DNA from: Ampelocalamus luodianensis
Lineage: Eukaryota > Streptophyta > Magnoliopsida > Poales > Poaceae
Direction: 5' to 3'
DNA length: 64,000 bases
Assembly: GCA_036346255.1 (NCBI GenBank)
Contig: CM070619.1
Span: forward strand, 34,912,342-34,976,341
Within the stretch, counting starts at the first letter, position 1, and each line of letters opens with the position of its first letter. The position numbers were made by a program, and so were the translations under genes. The notes beneath the pieces were generated by a model. It was given only the letters and a program-made list of their open reading frames with translations, had not been told where the DNA came from and did no database searches. Of the stretch, positions 10,274 through 21,637 are shown in pieces.

Positions 10274-10449
10274 TGTTGGGATACGGGTAGGCTATACTAG
10301 CACAACGTAAAAATTTCTACCGCGTAAATCTGGAAGCCATGCGAGTAAGAAATCATAGATCAGTACCATTAGACATGTAGTGTAGCGAAAGAAGAGTTAG
10401 AGTAGCCTAGTCCAACATTGTGCTCGTCGATGTAGTGGAACTAGTCGAT
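10274..10449 (+). repeat. 5' part of a Copia-like LTR, truncated
   Basis: TGTTGGGATACGGGTAG followed by GTAAAAATTTCTACCGCGTA resembles the start of grass Copia/TRIM LTRs (TGTTGGGA...AAATTTTCCTACG). It is cut at 10,449 by the gypsy-type LTR that starts TGTCGGGACC. No internal region or second LTR is visible. Confidence 0.45.
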
Positions 10450-11106
10450 TGTCGGGACCTGAATATGCAAATCCAGACCATCTGTGTATTATGTACTAGT
10501 CCAGGATCATGCTAGTTAACGTAGTGGCAACATAGATAAAAATATCAACCATTCAATGAAATAACTAAGAAAGTAACCAAATTTTATAGAATATTAGCAA
10601 CGGACCTTATGGTCAAAGTTTACATAATTTACCACGTAGGGCTTAAGAGACAATATAACTCTTGCAGCAGAAATAAAATAATTGGTGGTTGCCATCCGAC
10701 ATGCCTATATGCAATCGAGTAGGGGGCACATCCTAGTTCGCACAGTCTTCAAAGTACTCCTCCTCGTAGAACTCTGGGTTCCTGGGTTTTCCTCATCAAC
10801 TGATCAACAATGTATATAGTTGTGAAAACATGAAGTACTTAACAAGTCGTATGGAATAGTATGCAATTATATATTTATGTAAGACTTGAACAAAAGAATA
10901 GTCATATGGTTCTTTGGTAGGAAGCAAATGTTGACAGTAAATAGATTGTAAAATATATTTGAAAAGATATAATAAATAAAGTAAACAATTACTTTGAAAC
11001 AACCAGTGAACTACTCGTTCAGTTTTCAACCATTCCACCATCTAAGTTTTATGAAAACTCTATACCTCGTACGAAATTCCTAAGCATTGTCCAAAACCGA
11101 GGACAC
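10450..11106 (-). repeat. Degenerate chromovirus LTR fragment (TGTCGGGACC end)
   Basis: It begins TGTCGGGACCTGAATATGCA and runs collinearly with the first ~660 bases of the D-type LTR at 18,870. Shared blocks are GACCTTATGGTCAA, CCACG.AGGGCTTAA, CAATCGAGT and TTGTCCA.AACCG.GGACAC. It stops abruptly where another LTR copy begins. In element orientation this is the 3' (R-U5) end, so the parent was on the minus strand. The rest of it is absent. Confidence 0.65.
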
Positions 11107-13017
11107 AGTATCAGGATCCAAATATGCAAATCTGGAACCTCTGTGTATACTACACTAGTCTAGGATCACGCTAGTGCACACAGTGGCAACATCGGTGGAA
11201 TATCATTCCATATGCAAAGTTAAATAAAAAATATTCAATTAATCAATAATTATCAAAATAACGACTAGAAGATCAAAGCTTACTATTAATGCCTCGGAAG
11301 ACAAATATCTCAAATAAGTTGTAGCGGAAGTAAACAAAATAACTTCAGTGAAGCCTATGCATATGCCCACCGGCAATCGACTACGGTAGCACAACCTAGT
11401 TCTCCACGATCCTTGAAGTAGACCTTATCGATTGACGATGAACTGATGTAGTCTTCATTAACTGAACAATATTGTTTATAGCAAGAATGAGTACATAGAG
11501 TACTCGGCAAGTTGCACCACATAATACAATTATAGATGATGGCTTATTCCAAAGGATATGGCATCTATGGTTATTTTGCATAAAAGCAACACTTGCAGTT
11601 GAATATGAATAACAGATTGAAAACATAATTGAAAACAAATAGCAGTAATAATTTAACAAGTATTTCACAAAGCTCACATATCCTAATCAATTCTTTCACA
11701 CAACTATATGAGTTAAATCACACAGTTGCCCCTTCCAATTGTTTTATGAAAATCTACCACTCTTGTGAAATCACCGAGTATGTCCATGACCGCGAATGCG
11801 GCTATTCAAATAGATTGTTTAACATTCTGCAGAGGTTGTACACTTTATCCACATGATATAACCAGTATAGCTAATACCAATCATAACGAAACATTTCCAA
11901 AACTTCATTTTGACAATTGACCCTCTCAACATGCATATTGTTGACCCCAACCTCACTCGTTGGTCCGATGTACACCGTTGGACCTAGAGACGACGAACCG
12001 CTCATAAATGTAACCCAAACAAAGCAGTACGCACCTCCACCCTAGCACACAATCTAACCTACTGCCTGAGTAGTCAATACCGAGACTCTGTAACTTACTA
12101 AGTTAGGTCTGTCCCATACCAGGCATGTGGTTCTACAGTTATGGATCAATTTAATGGCACACAAAGTTAAGTCCTTAATTGACCAAAGCAACACTGCCCA
12201 TTTCTACTAAGTTACCAAGATTCACATTTCCCAATCACGTAGTTCCACCATATCACAATGCTTTCTACCTGCCTCGGTCTAAATCTTTGCCCACCCTACT
12301 GATTAAGTGCAACACATGCCATCAACGAGTGACAACATCCAACACACAGTCTTTCCACGAAGAAGTTCTATAATCACTTAGTTAAGTTTAGATTTGCAGT
12401 TCAAAATGGTATCAATGACCCGTTGCATGACTAAACATACTAATCTTGTCTAACCATTCCACGTTGATGCTATGATATTACCAACTAATAGTTATCCAAT
12501 ATAGGGTAATAAATCATCATGGTAATACAATAAGTAAGGTGGATATAATTAAGTAGGTGTATAGCTAATCCCAAAGTATTAAACAATTTCATAATTGAAA
12601 TAACATGCAATGGTTTGAATCAAAGTAATTTTGAAAAGCTGTGTGCAACATGGTCAAAGCACATTTTGCCTTGCTATAGCAATGAATAATTCTTTTATCT
12701 TCAATCTTCTACTTCCTTGACCTTCAACTTCTTCGGATGATTCTGGAACTTCAACGTCTAACGAGAGAGTACAAATAAAAAAATAAAAATCAAATAAACT
12801 ATAAATTTAAATTGAATAGTACTAAAAGGTAGGGCTTGATTTTAGATGAATTTAGAAACTTGAATGGGATCAATCCGAGTTCGTATGAGGAAGAATGAGC
12901 TCTCGGAAGTTTGATCGGGAAAGAAAATAATGAAAAAGGAAAAGGAGAGAGAGTATATGTCACTAACAAGTGGGGCCGAGGGAATATTCCTGAAATCTTT
13001 ATGATCAGGATGTAATA
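11107..13017 (-). repeat. Second degenerate chromovirus LTR, possibly a solo LTR
   Basis: It begins near ATCAGGATCCAAATATGC, a decayed form of the TGTCGGGACC..TATGC start, and follows the D-type LTR order. Blocks are CCATGACCGCGAATGCGGCT then ATTCAAATAG, GCAGAGGTTGTAC and TTAGATGAATTTAGAAA.TTGAA, ending near GGATGTAATA (compare GGATGTTACA in D). The left end abuts the previous LTR fragment. I found no clear target duplication and no coding sequence. Confidence 0.6.
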
Positions 13018-13118
13018 ATCCTCATTTTATCATTTATCTATAATTCTTATTATGGGTAAATATGACGTTATACGATTCTTAGGTATACCCCTTATAACTA
13101 TGAGGGAGAAGCCAACCA

Positions 13119-13289
13119 GGTGGTTGTAAGTCCTTCTACGACCACCCCTATAGTTGTAAGTCCTTCTACGACTGTCTCATGATCGTAAGTTCTTCTACGA
13201 TCACATCTGATCGTAAGTTCTTCTACGACCAGTACCCAGTCGTAAGCCTTTCTACGACTACCGCCTGGTCGTAAGTTCTTCTACGACCA
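13119..13289. repeat. Array of six short hairpins
   Basis: Six units lie at 13119-13146, 13152-13173, 13180-13203, 13207-13232, 13238-13259 and 13266-13289, spaced 27-33 bases. Each has arms close to GTCGTA and TACGAC around an 8-base loop (AGTTCTTC or a one- or two-base variant). The bases outside the core differ between units but mostly remain paired: GGTG/CACC, TGA/TCA, A/T and TG/CA. The array sits in the U3 part of E's LTR, about 240 bp upstream of its TATA box. Confidence 0.85.
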
Positions 13290-13524
13290 CCCTGTAATTA
13301 ATTGGGTCCACTTATCTGTAGGCTCAATTGATTATGGGATCTAAGCAGTCAATATACGCTGTTATTCTCTAGAGTAACTGTACATAACACACCATTATCT
13401 CTGACAAGTAACTACCAGGCGACGTGGAGGGGTTACTACTCCGGTGATTACTACTATTATTACATCCGTTATACGGAATAATGAGGGCCTCTTGACCTAG
13501 AGGAACGACCATCTCTCCGTGCAT

Positions 13525-13533
13525 TATAAAAAG
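13525..13533 (+). promoter_or_regulatory. TATA box of the E LTR promoter
   Basis: TATAAAAAG follows GCAT and lies upstream of a purine-rich stretch where transcription would start about 30 bases on. Position and sequence fit an LTR promoter for E. Confidence 0.5.
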
Positions 13534-13753
13534 GCTCCAGTAAGAGAGAATAGAGGCAGAGACAATCGGGAGCACAAGTATTAGACTTTACCTTGATTGT
13601 AACCAGCATACACATTGGAGTAGGGTTGTTATTCTCTCCGGAAAAGGCCTGAACCTGTATAAAAATCCTTGTGTCTTTCTGTCTGCGTGATCAATTGTGG
13701 AGACCCCTGAATCAAACAATCTTTATGTAAGATTGGTTCTAAAACACCGATAG

Positions 13754-13768
13754 TTGGCGCCGACCGTT
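13754..13768 (+). promoter_or_regulatory. Primer-binding site of element E
   Basis: TTGGCGCCGACCGTT immediately follows the LTR end. The TGGCGCC core is the tRNA-primer complement found in many grass gypsy elements. Confidence 0.65.
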
Positions 13769-13939
13769 AGGATCTTCTGGTAATTCCTTCTCAACAGTTT
13801 CTCTTTGACGAGGAGAACTGGTTCGACTTGGCCAATTACACAGACGTTGACATAGATGATGTTTTCGATTATGAGCCGAGTATCAAATCATCTGATGGTA
13901 TTGCCACCTCTGGAGATCTTCTATTAGATCCCGGAGACC

Positions 13940-14196
13940 ATGCCACCGATAGAGTTGAGGAGGGACCCTTATCCCCCACAACAGTATGTCCAGCTGAGGG
14001 ATCAGTTTCCTCAGAGGGCAAGAGTCAATCCAACCATAACAAGGACTACACCAAGGCAGACTCACAACATGACGAGAGTTCTCCCTCCGAATGTTCGAGT
14101 TCACCTAAGGCAGTCCAACTTGGCAAGGCAAGTTCTGGAAGCCATCATTCGGGAGCTTCATCAACACCTAGTGGTCCTCTATCTCCGGTTAACCCC
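13940..14196 (+). pseudogene. Start of element E gag-like frame, cut by insertion of element A
   Basis: An ATG-initiated frame starts MPPIELRRDPYPPQQYVQ, is rich in Pro, Arg and Gln, and later contains ARQVLEAIIRELHQHL. It is still open when it meets A's LTR at 14,197. A proline/arginine-rich N-terminus shortly after a primer-binding site fits a gag leader. An overlapping frame from 13,828 has no ATG. The rest of E must lie beyond A, outside this window. The function assignment rests on position, not on a recognised domain. Confidence 0.35.
14192..14196. repeat. Left target-site duplication of element A (ACCCC)
   Basis: Five bases directly before TGTCGGG. The partner copy would be beyond the right edge of the window, so this is unconfirmed. 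Confidence 0.4.
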
Positions 14197-15892
14197 TGTC
14201 GGGAATGACCCGCCCGGGTGGTCTAAGGACACTCGGGTATGCCACTGTGCAACAAACACTAGTCCCAGGAGGTCCACAGCTAGTGTTCACAGTCAACAAG
14301 AGTTGGATAATCACAACCATACAATATCACTTAACAAAATAGTTTAAGTTGTTACAAAAGGGCCTTTAAGCCAAGAGCCAAATACACAGTGGAAGCAAAA
14401 GCTCGTGGCCAACGATCTGCCACAGGCACTTGGCTGCGGCGCAATCCTAGTCATCCAAGACCACTTGGTCCTCAGCGTAGACCTCCTCACCTGCTTTCAA
14501 CAAAGCAAGAATGAGCACAACAACCGTGCTCGCAAGTCACACCCATCAAATAACAGGCTCATGCATGCAAGAATTAACAACAGGAGGCTTATAGAGTTGT
14601 TTTGCATAAAGCCAAGTTTCTTTCAACTACTTGTACTAAGTTCCAAAGCTGATAACTATAACTAAAATTCATTTTGCAAAACTCAGTTTTATAGTTAGAT
14701 AACATTCATCAACAAGTGGTGAAGGATATCCTCCTATCACAAGGCTAACCGCCCAGGGCTACCCGCCCTGAACCCGTTTGGATAAAGATCCAAAACATTT
14801 AAGCAAGACTTTTGAAAGCAAAAACAAAATATAACTTAGAGTGGCTTTGCCAGCATGTCTATGACCGTGGACATGGCTATTTGAATAGCTCTTAATACTC
14901 TGCAGAGCTTGTACAACTTTACCCACATGACATAACCTCTCTAGTTTGTCTGGCACCTGTCGGTACCACCACTCACTGCCTTAGGTAAGGGTCTAGAGCT
15001 TGTGACAAGGCCTTTACAAAGCTCCATCCCATCGTAGACATCCCTCGCTGAGGTTTCGCCCCCTTTGGATAGAAATCCGCAGAGTTCCTAGCCCTCTCTT
15101 GCGCCATGTGGGAATACAAAAGTAGATCGTGAAAGACCAACCCACACAACCAGACAGAACGACCATGGTGAAACTTCACAAATTAGTTAGCCAGGTCCTT
15201 CCTATTTAGGACATATGGTAGTACGATGTGGCATAGCAAAGGAATGCTCAAAGACCGGTCCTTAACTGACCTAGGCGACCACCAAAAGAACCCTGGGCCT
15301 CAACCATAGAAATGGATCAATCCCGTGCATAGACATGCCTAGTTTAAACCAGTTTTCAAATTACTTACCACATTAAAATATTTCAGCAAACTCCATGGTC
15401 CATACCATGGCAAAAGTTTGAAACAGTTGAGCTTTTGGTTAACAACCCCAAATCAAATATTTTTGAAGCTAAGCTTCGGCTTAGCAGAGAGTTTTGCAAC
15501 AAGTTCTAGTTCATACTAATGTACCAACTAGCTTTTACTAAGACATCAAGGGTGGTCCAGAGGATGACCAAGTTTGGGTGTACAAAGGCAATATGAATAA
15601 CTATCAAGTTAAAGCAGGGATTTAAAGCACTTGAATTGAAATACGCATGCAGTAATAATTTAAAACAGAATGTACGTAATTTGAAATATTGGGTTCAATA
15701 TGATCAAGGGTATGAATTTCGTTGGTCGAAAGCTTGAGGGTCTACGTCCTCAGAGTACTTGGACTCCTCAGAAACGTCGAAGTCTACACGTTAGAACAAA
15801 GCAAGATCAAACAAAGACCAAATAAGATCCAAACAAAATCCGAATCAAACAACTCAAAAGAAGATAGCGCAAACTAGACTCAAGAGGGAGGT

Positions 15893-16305
15893 CCAAAAGA
15901 GTTGGAGGAAGGAGGTCCAACGAGCTGATCGAACCAAGTTCGACAGGTCAGTGGGAGGTCCAAAGGGTCACAGGGAGGTCCTAAGTGACTTGGTTGAAAT
16001 AGATTCGACGAGCCACAAGGAGGTCCTACGAGTCGATAGGAGGTCCTAAGCAACTTGGTCGAAATAGGTTCGACGAGTCACAAGGAGGTCCTACGAGTCG
16101 ATAGGAGGTCTTAAGAAACTTGGTTGAAACAGGTTTGACAAGTCACAAGGAGGTCCTAAACGGACAAGGCGACTTGAGGGAAATCCTGAACGGTCAAGAT
16201 GACCCGAGGGGGATCATGAACGGTCAAGATGATCCGAGGGAGATCCTGAACGGTCAAGATGATCTCCAGGGGGATCCTGAATGGTCAAGATGATCCAGGG
16301 GGATT
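15893..16305. repeat. Two minisatellites inside the A LTR
   Basis: Positions 15,893-16,165 repeat a unit of roughly 70 bases built from CAAGGAGGTCCTACGAGTCG, ATAGGAGGTCCTAAG and ACTTGGT.GAAA.AGGTT. Positions 16,183-16,305 repeat a ~30-base unit, GATCCTGAACGGTCAAGATG plus ATCCGAGGG, four times. The same words, reverse-complemented, recur in the F LTR. Confidence 0.8.
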
Positions 16306-16740
16306 GCAAGAACAAGGAAGGTTACGACTACTCAATGTGGTTGTAAGAACAAAGAAGAAAAACGAGGCACAGGAAACTCACTAGAACAAAGAGAAGAGAG
16401 ACTAGAAAAGAAGGCTAGAAGGGACGACGAGCGAAGAATGATGGTGATGCGGATTCTGGCGAACTCTTTGGCGACGGCGAGCTTCAGCGGCTACAGGTGG
16501 ACTTATTGATGACAAAAAGGCGGCGGCATAGGCTCCAACGGGTTCCTCTACGATGGCGAATTCCAGCGGCTTCCTTGGTGAAGGCGAGCTTCAGCGGCGC
16601 TGGACACGGGGAAGAACAGAGCCTGAAGGCGACAAGGTTGAACAGTGAAAAACTGCTAAACGGAGGTGAGAAAGAAAGGAATGGAGAGTTGAGGAAAAAG
16701 CCCAAAGAGTGCGAAAGGGAACGAGGGCTCCCTCGGGCGC

Positions 16741-16749
16741 TATTTATAG
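16741..16749 (-). promoter_or_regulatory. TATA box of the A LTR
   Basis: CTATAAATA on the minus strand, about 900 bases into the LTR in element orientation and in a GC-rich setting. The equivalent box is seen in the D LTRs. Confidence 0.55.
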
Positions 16750-17649
16750 TGGAGGTAGGAGAACTAGGTGACAAGGATAGAGTGGTAGGAGCAGGTGAGC
16801 AAGGGGATGGGAGCAGGTAAGGGAGGAGACAAGAGGGGGGAAGGGTACAACAGAGGTGACAACATTTAATGTGACACAACAACATTTAATGCTCAAAAAC
16901 TTCTGCAGCAAATATACAGGAAGGATAAAATGAGTAGGACAAGCTAAGACCAAAAGGTTGGTCAAGGTCAAAGGAAAGGTTATGACCAAGAGAGAGGTCC
17001 AAACAAAAAGGTGGTCACAGGAGGAGGTGGTCTTTACAAAAAGAGCGGTTGTGACCACAGAGGGTGGTCTTTGCAAAAGAGGAGGTCGTGACCCAAGGGT
17101 GGTCAAGACTGAGAGGATGGTCTTTGCAAAAGAGGGTGCTCCTAAGCACAGAGTCAAGGGAGGTCCTAAGGAGGTTACAAAGAGGGAGCGTTCAATTGGA
17201 TCGGACGGTGCAAAATGATTTGGACGTTCATACGTCCGAAGGTTAGAACGTGATCTGACAATTCAACACAATCGGGCGATCCACAACGTTTGGAAACGTT
17301 CGGACCGTTCGGAAGTGACAACGAGATCTGACCGTTCAACGTGATCGGGCGATCCAGAAGAGAGGAGGGCACAAAAGATTGGATTGGCGCGCTGGAGTGG
17401 CCAAGAAGGAGTTCCAAACTGAAGGGAGGTCAAGGGGAGGTCGTGACCAAGAACCGGTACAAACAGAGGAGAGGAAAACAAAACACAGAGAACTCCAGTT
17501 ACTTGTAAGCCAACATGAATTAGTTGAAGTTCGAATTAGTCATTTAAATTATTTCTAAAATCTCAGGTTAAGCTTTAACAAGCTATAAACCAAATAGTTA
17601 CTTTTATTTTGAAAATTTCAAAAAGGCTTAGAAAAACTGGGGCGTTACA

Positions 17650-17669
17650 AACCTGCCCCCCTTAAGGGA
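17650..17669 (-). promoter_or_regulatory. Polypurine tract of element A
   Basis: On the minus strand TTAAGGGGGGCAGGTT directly precedes the 3' LTR start TGTAACG. This is the expected plus-strand primer site. Confidence 0.8.
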
Positions 17670-17689
17670 ATCTCGACCATGAGATTCAG

Positions 17690-18869
17690 ACCTGGCTAGC
17701 AAAGAGGTGGGGATACTCCGCCTTGAGGTCTTCTTCATGCTCCCAAGTAGCCTCTTCTTCTGACTGGTTGCTCCACTAGACTTTGCACGATCGGACAACC
17801 CTACTCCTGGTGGCACGCTCTATGATGTCCAAAATCTTGATCGGTCGCTCCACGTAGGTAAGGTCCTCTTGAAGATCGATGCTATCCAGAGAGGTCTGCT
17901 CCGTTAAAACTCGAAGGCACTTCTTGAGCTGTGATACATGGAAGACGTTGTGTACTGTAGATAAGGAGGTCAGGAGCTCCAACTGGTATGCGACTTCACC
18001 TCTTCTTCCCATAATCTTGTAAGGTCCAACAAACCTTGGCGCAAGCTTTCCCTTAGTCTGCAATCTTCTTACTCCTCTGAGTGGAGTTACTCTGAGGTAT
18101 ACAAAATCTCCTATCTCAAAGGACAGCTCTCTGCAACGATTGTCAGTATAGCTCTTTTGTCGGGACTGAGCCATTCTCAAACGATTTCTTATCAGCTTTA
18201 CCTTACTTTCAACATCCTTAATCAGGTCAGGTCCGAAGAACTGATGCTCATCGACTTGATCCCAAAGAAGAGGGGTTCTACACTGCCTGTCATACAAGGC
18301 TTCAAATAGAGACATTTGCAAACTGGCTTGGTAGCTGTTGTTATACAAAAACTCGGCATAGGGGAGGTTCTAGTTCCAACTCTTCCCATAGTCTAGCGCA
18401 CAAGCTCTAAGCATGTCCTCTAACACCTGATTCACACGCTCTGTTTGCCCATCTGTCTAAGGGTGATAGGCTGTGCTGAAATTGAGTCAGCTTCCCAAGG
18501 CTTCATGCAAGCTCTTCCAAAATCTGGACGTGAACTATGATCCACGGTCGAACATGATCCATTTGGGCACTCTATGTAGACAAATGATCCTAGCCATATA
18601 CAGCTTTGCCAACTTACTACTTGGGTAGGTGGTCTTAACGGGAATGAAGTATGCGACCTTGGTCAAACGGTCGATCACAACCCTGATAGAGTCATAACCC
18701 GATCGAGTCTTGGGTAAACTAGTGATGAAGTCCATCTAACTTGCTCCCACTTCCACTCGGGAATGGGTAACGGCTGCAACAGACCAGCTGGTCTTTGGTG
18801 CTCAATCTTGACTCTTTGGCATACATCACAATGGACAACAAACTCGGCGATCTCATGCTTCATGCTGAC
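17690..18869 (-). pseudogene. Element A integrase C-terminal two-thirds and chromodomain, with stops
   Basis: Reading right to left: the end of the integrase zinc region (VVHCDVCQRVKIEHQRPAG), the start of the catalytic core (MDFITSLPKTRSGYDSIRVV), the region around HP-TDGQTER, the C-terminal GPYKIMGRRGEVAYQLELL block, and a chromodomain (RPIKILDIIERATRS...WSNQSEEEATWE). In this group the integrase joins element DNA to the host and the chromodomain guides it to heterochromatin. Stops interrupt the frame at 18,535-18,537, 18,457-18,459 and 18,370-18,372 (each TAG where CAG is expected), and one TAG replaces the conserved chromodomain tryptophan near 17,774. The N-terminal part of the integrase continues at 44,977 across the D insertion. 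Confidence 0.85.
18865..18869. repeat. Target-site duplication of D, left copy (CTGAC)
   Basis: CTGAC precedes the LTR and is repeated exactly at 44,972-44,976 after the other LTR. This proves that the two ends, 26 kb apart, belong to one insertion. Confidence 0.9.
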
Positions 18870-20054
18870 TGTCGGGACCCTGGGTATGCAACCCCAAAAC
18901 CCTCTGTGCATTCTGAACTAGTCCCAGATCAGTAGCTAGCTCACACAGTTATAACATCTATGTAATCATAACCATACAACCAAATAACGATGAAGCAGAC
19001 AAATTAATATTACTTAATAGCAAAAGGACCTTATGGTCAAGTCTTATAGAGTTGCCACGCAGGGCTTAACAACAAAAGATAACTTGCAGCGGAACCCAAA
19101 ATATCTCGTGGTGGTCGGTCGACATACCCACAGGCAATCGAGTGGAGAACGTGACCTAGTTCGCATAATCCTCGAAGTACTCTCCTTCATAGAACCCTGA
19201 GCTTCCTGGGTCTTCTTCAGCGACTGATAAACCAGAGGGCATAAAGCCGTGAGTACTTTGAATGTACTCAGCAAGCCGCAGGGAAATGTATGCAATTATT
19301 ATTCATGCTAGGCTTGATAAGGATAGCTTTATGTTTAATTTGCAGAAAGCAGTGTTGACAGTAAATACGGTAAGTAGATTGTAAAAGCACAATTTAAAAG
19401 ATTAATACATAAGTAATCAAGTTTCTTGGAAAAGCAACAAGTGAACTTCCCAACCATTCCACCTAAACCATCATTCCCACTATTTTTGACGAAAATCTAC
19501 CCCTCGTGTGATATCACTAGGCGTTGTCCATAACCGGGGACACGGCTATTCGAATAGTTTTACACTCTGTAGAGGTTGTACAGCTTGACCCATAAGAGAT
19601 AATCAACTTATACTGTCCGTTTAACACACTTCCGAGGTGTGTGACTAAGTAATATTCACAAGGCCTTTACAAAACTCTGTTTTGACTCGGTTTTGCCCGC
19701 TAAGATTTCGCCATTCTAAGCCCCCTCTTGCACCGCTTATCAACCCTCAACAAAACCAAATCAGAACATTGTTAATTAGTTGTCCAGGTCTACCCCATAA
19801 ATAAACTTTTAGTTGCACGGTATGGCCCAGATGAATGGCGCACAAAGTTAAGTCCTTAATTGCTACTCAAGCGAGGCAACCACACCCAAAATCATCTCCT
19901 TTACTACACGATCACTCACCCGAGTATAAATCATTTTGGTTCAACTCGGCCAAAGGCCACCCTAGCCTTGGCACAATATCTTTTAATAACAGTGGCCGCG
20001 CCACAATTCCATAATTCCTTTAGTCGTGTTTATTCATACGAGCATGTGATCATG
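18870..20054 (-). repeat. D 3' LTR, first part (to the F insertion)
   Basis: Positions 19,446-20,054 are nearly identical to 42,356-42,965. The LTR resumes at 37,473, where AGTCCCAACGTACAACTATA matches 42,971 onward. The split point is bracketed by the TCATG duplication of F. Confidence 0.9.
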
Positions 20055-21632
20055 TGTAACATCCTAAGTATTGGCTTATGTTTCAAATGTAAGAAAATGA
20101 GTAGAAATTAAAAACTTTTCTTACATCTTATGTTTCATGTATGTTCTGAAAATTCTTGTAAAGGAATTATGGAAATACAAAAACCATAAGCCTCTTTTGA
20201 CCTAAATCTTGACCTTTCAAAAACTTTCTTGTCTAACCTTATAATCATCCTCTGCAAATATTTTTACTAAGTTCTAGGGTTAATGTGTGACCCCTCTAAA
20301 AAATTCCACAATTTTTAGAAATTGTTTGAATATTTTAAGAGGTCAGTCAAACCAGTTTGACTCTGAGTCAAACCCTAGCTCAGCACCTTGCAGAATTTTT
20401 GGAGGAAAATGTACTGCATGAAAACCTCCAAAATTTTTATACAAGGTCAACATTAAAGTTAGCAAGCTCCTGTAAAAATTTCAGAATTTTTGGAGTTAGT
20501 TTGCTACCTCAAACAATTCCCCTAAGTTCTCTGTGCTAATTTAAACCCTAGGTCTGAGTCAAACTTGGGCTCGAGTCAGACCAGACCACCCGTCTCGGTC
20601 GTACCAAGTCACCAAGCCACACTCGGGCTCGGTCTTGGGCACGTGTGTTTCGGCCGTTGGATCTTGATCCAATGCCTCGAACCTCCCTTGCCGCCTTGGA
20701 CCTCCGGAGGTCTCGTGAGATCCCAGCCATTCTTTTCTAATCCTACGGTCCCGACCTCCCCGACCTCCTCTGTTCTTCTTCTTCCTCGGCGCGCCCGTAC
20801 GCGCGTGTGCCATGGCTGCCGAGGCGCATTGCCTGGTCACATCGCGGCCCTCAACGGCCTTGAGCACCCCTTTTCAACTGTGTTAGTGTCTAGCTCTGAC
20901 CTCCACCTGCTCCTTCCTCTTTTTCGCACGTGGCAGAAGTGTTTTGTCCCGTCACCATTAAACCTCGTCCTCGCGCACTGTTGACCCTCGAGCTATTAGA
21001 GAACCTCTGAGCTTCTCCTTGGGTTCCTGTTTAGCACCCCCCTTTGTCGCCCTTAACCCCCCTCTTTGTTCCTTGAGCTCAAACCTCGGAGGACTTTGCT
21101 CCGCCATTATCGCCGTGGGGGACCTCCACCGCCGACAGTGCCCCAATGGTTCAATTGGCAATCCTTTTGCTCTGTCTCGAGCATCTCATCATCTTTATCA
21201 AATCCCCTAACTTGAATTTTTGGTTGTTTCTCAAGAACGGCTTAATTTTAAGTTTTGGATCCTCGCGGCCGAAAGCATTCCTTTCTTTCCCAGCTCCAGT
21301 AAGTACCTTCTCGGGTCAACTCCTTGCTCCTGGACCACCTCTGGGCCATTACGAAGCCATTCTCACCATTTTCAGTTTCTCACTTTGCTCAGGGTCTCCT
21401 GTCCCCGTTGTCATCCTCAGTTCCGGCGTCGGTCTCCGCCGCCAGGACTTCTCCGACCTCTTTCGGACCTCCTCTGGGCCCAGGTACTTTTGCAATAGCC
21501 CCGTACTGCTCAAGCACCTGCTAGTTTAGATCGTTGCGAAGCTTTTTGCCGTTTTCAGTTTTCGCCGTAGTTGCTCCTCCGCTTCTCTCCGGCTCGCCGG
21601 CTTTTTAGGCCAGCTCCGTCGTCGAGAGTTCC

Positions 21633-21637
21633 CCCAT
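21633..21637. repeat. Target-site duplication of B, left copy (CCCAT)
   Basis: CCCAT directly precedes TGTGAGGACC and is repeated at 36,317-36,321 after the other LTR. Confidence 0.9.

Larger units (their letters stand above)
13018..13752 (+). repeat. LTR of element E (5' LTR, plus strand)
   Basis: The right end is well placed: ...AAAACACCGATA is followed by GTTGGCGCCGACCG, a primer-binding site of the TGGCGCC type. The block TTGATTGTAACCAGCATACA near 13,592 and the CCTGAACCTGTATAAA segment near 13,651 are the usual R-U5 wording of this class of grass gypsy LTR. The left boundary is not certain. The LTR contains a six-unit hairpin array and a TATA box. Confidence 0.6.
14197..17649 (-). repeat. 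3' LTR of element A
   Basis: On the plus strand it runs from TGTCGGGAATGACC to GGGGCGTTACA; in element orientation TGTAACGCCCC..CCCGACA, with TG..CA ends. It adjoins a polypurine tract at 17,650. Positions 16,900-17,050 reappear at 61,797-61,947 as part of the 5' LTR. No gene is present; open frames in it are incidental. Confidence 0.85.

Noticed and set aside
13119..13289. CRISPR-like array
   Set aside because: The units are self-complementary along nearly their whole length, spacers are only a few bases, and the context is a plant LTR.
20559..21529. Plus-strand frames of 90-139 codons
   Set aside because: They are inside the F solo LTR, and the homologous LTR at 61,948 does not keep the same frames.
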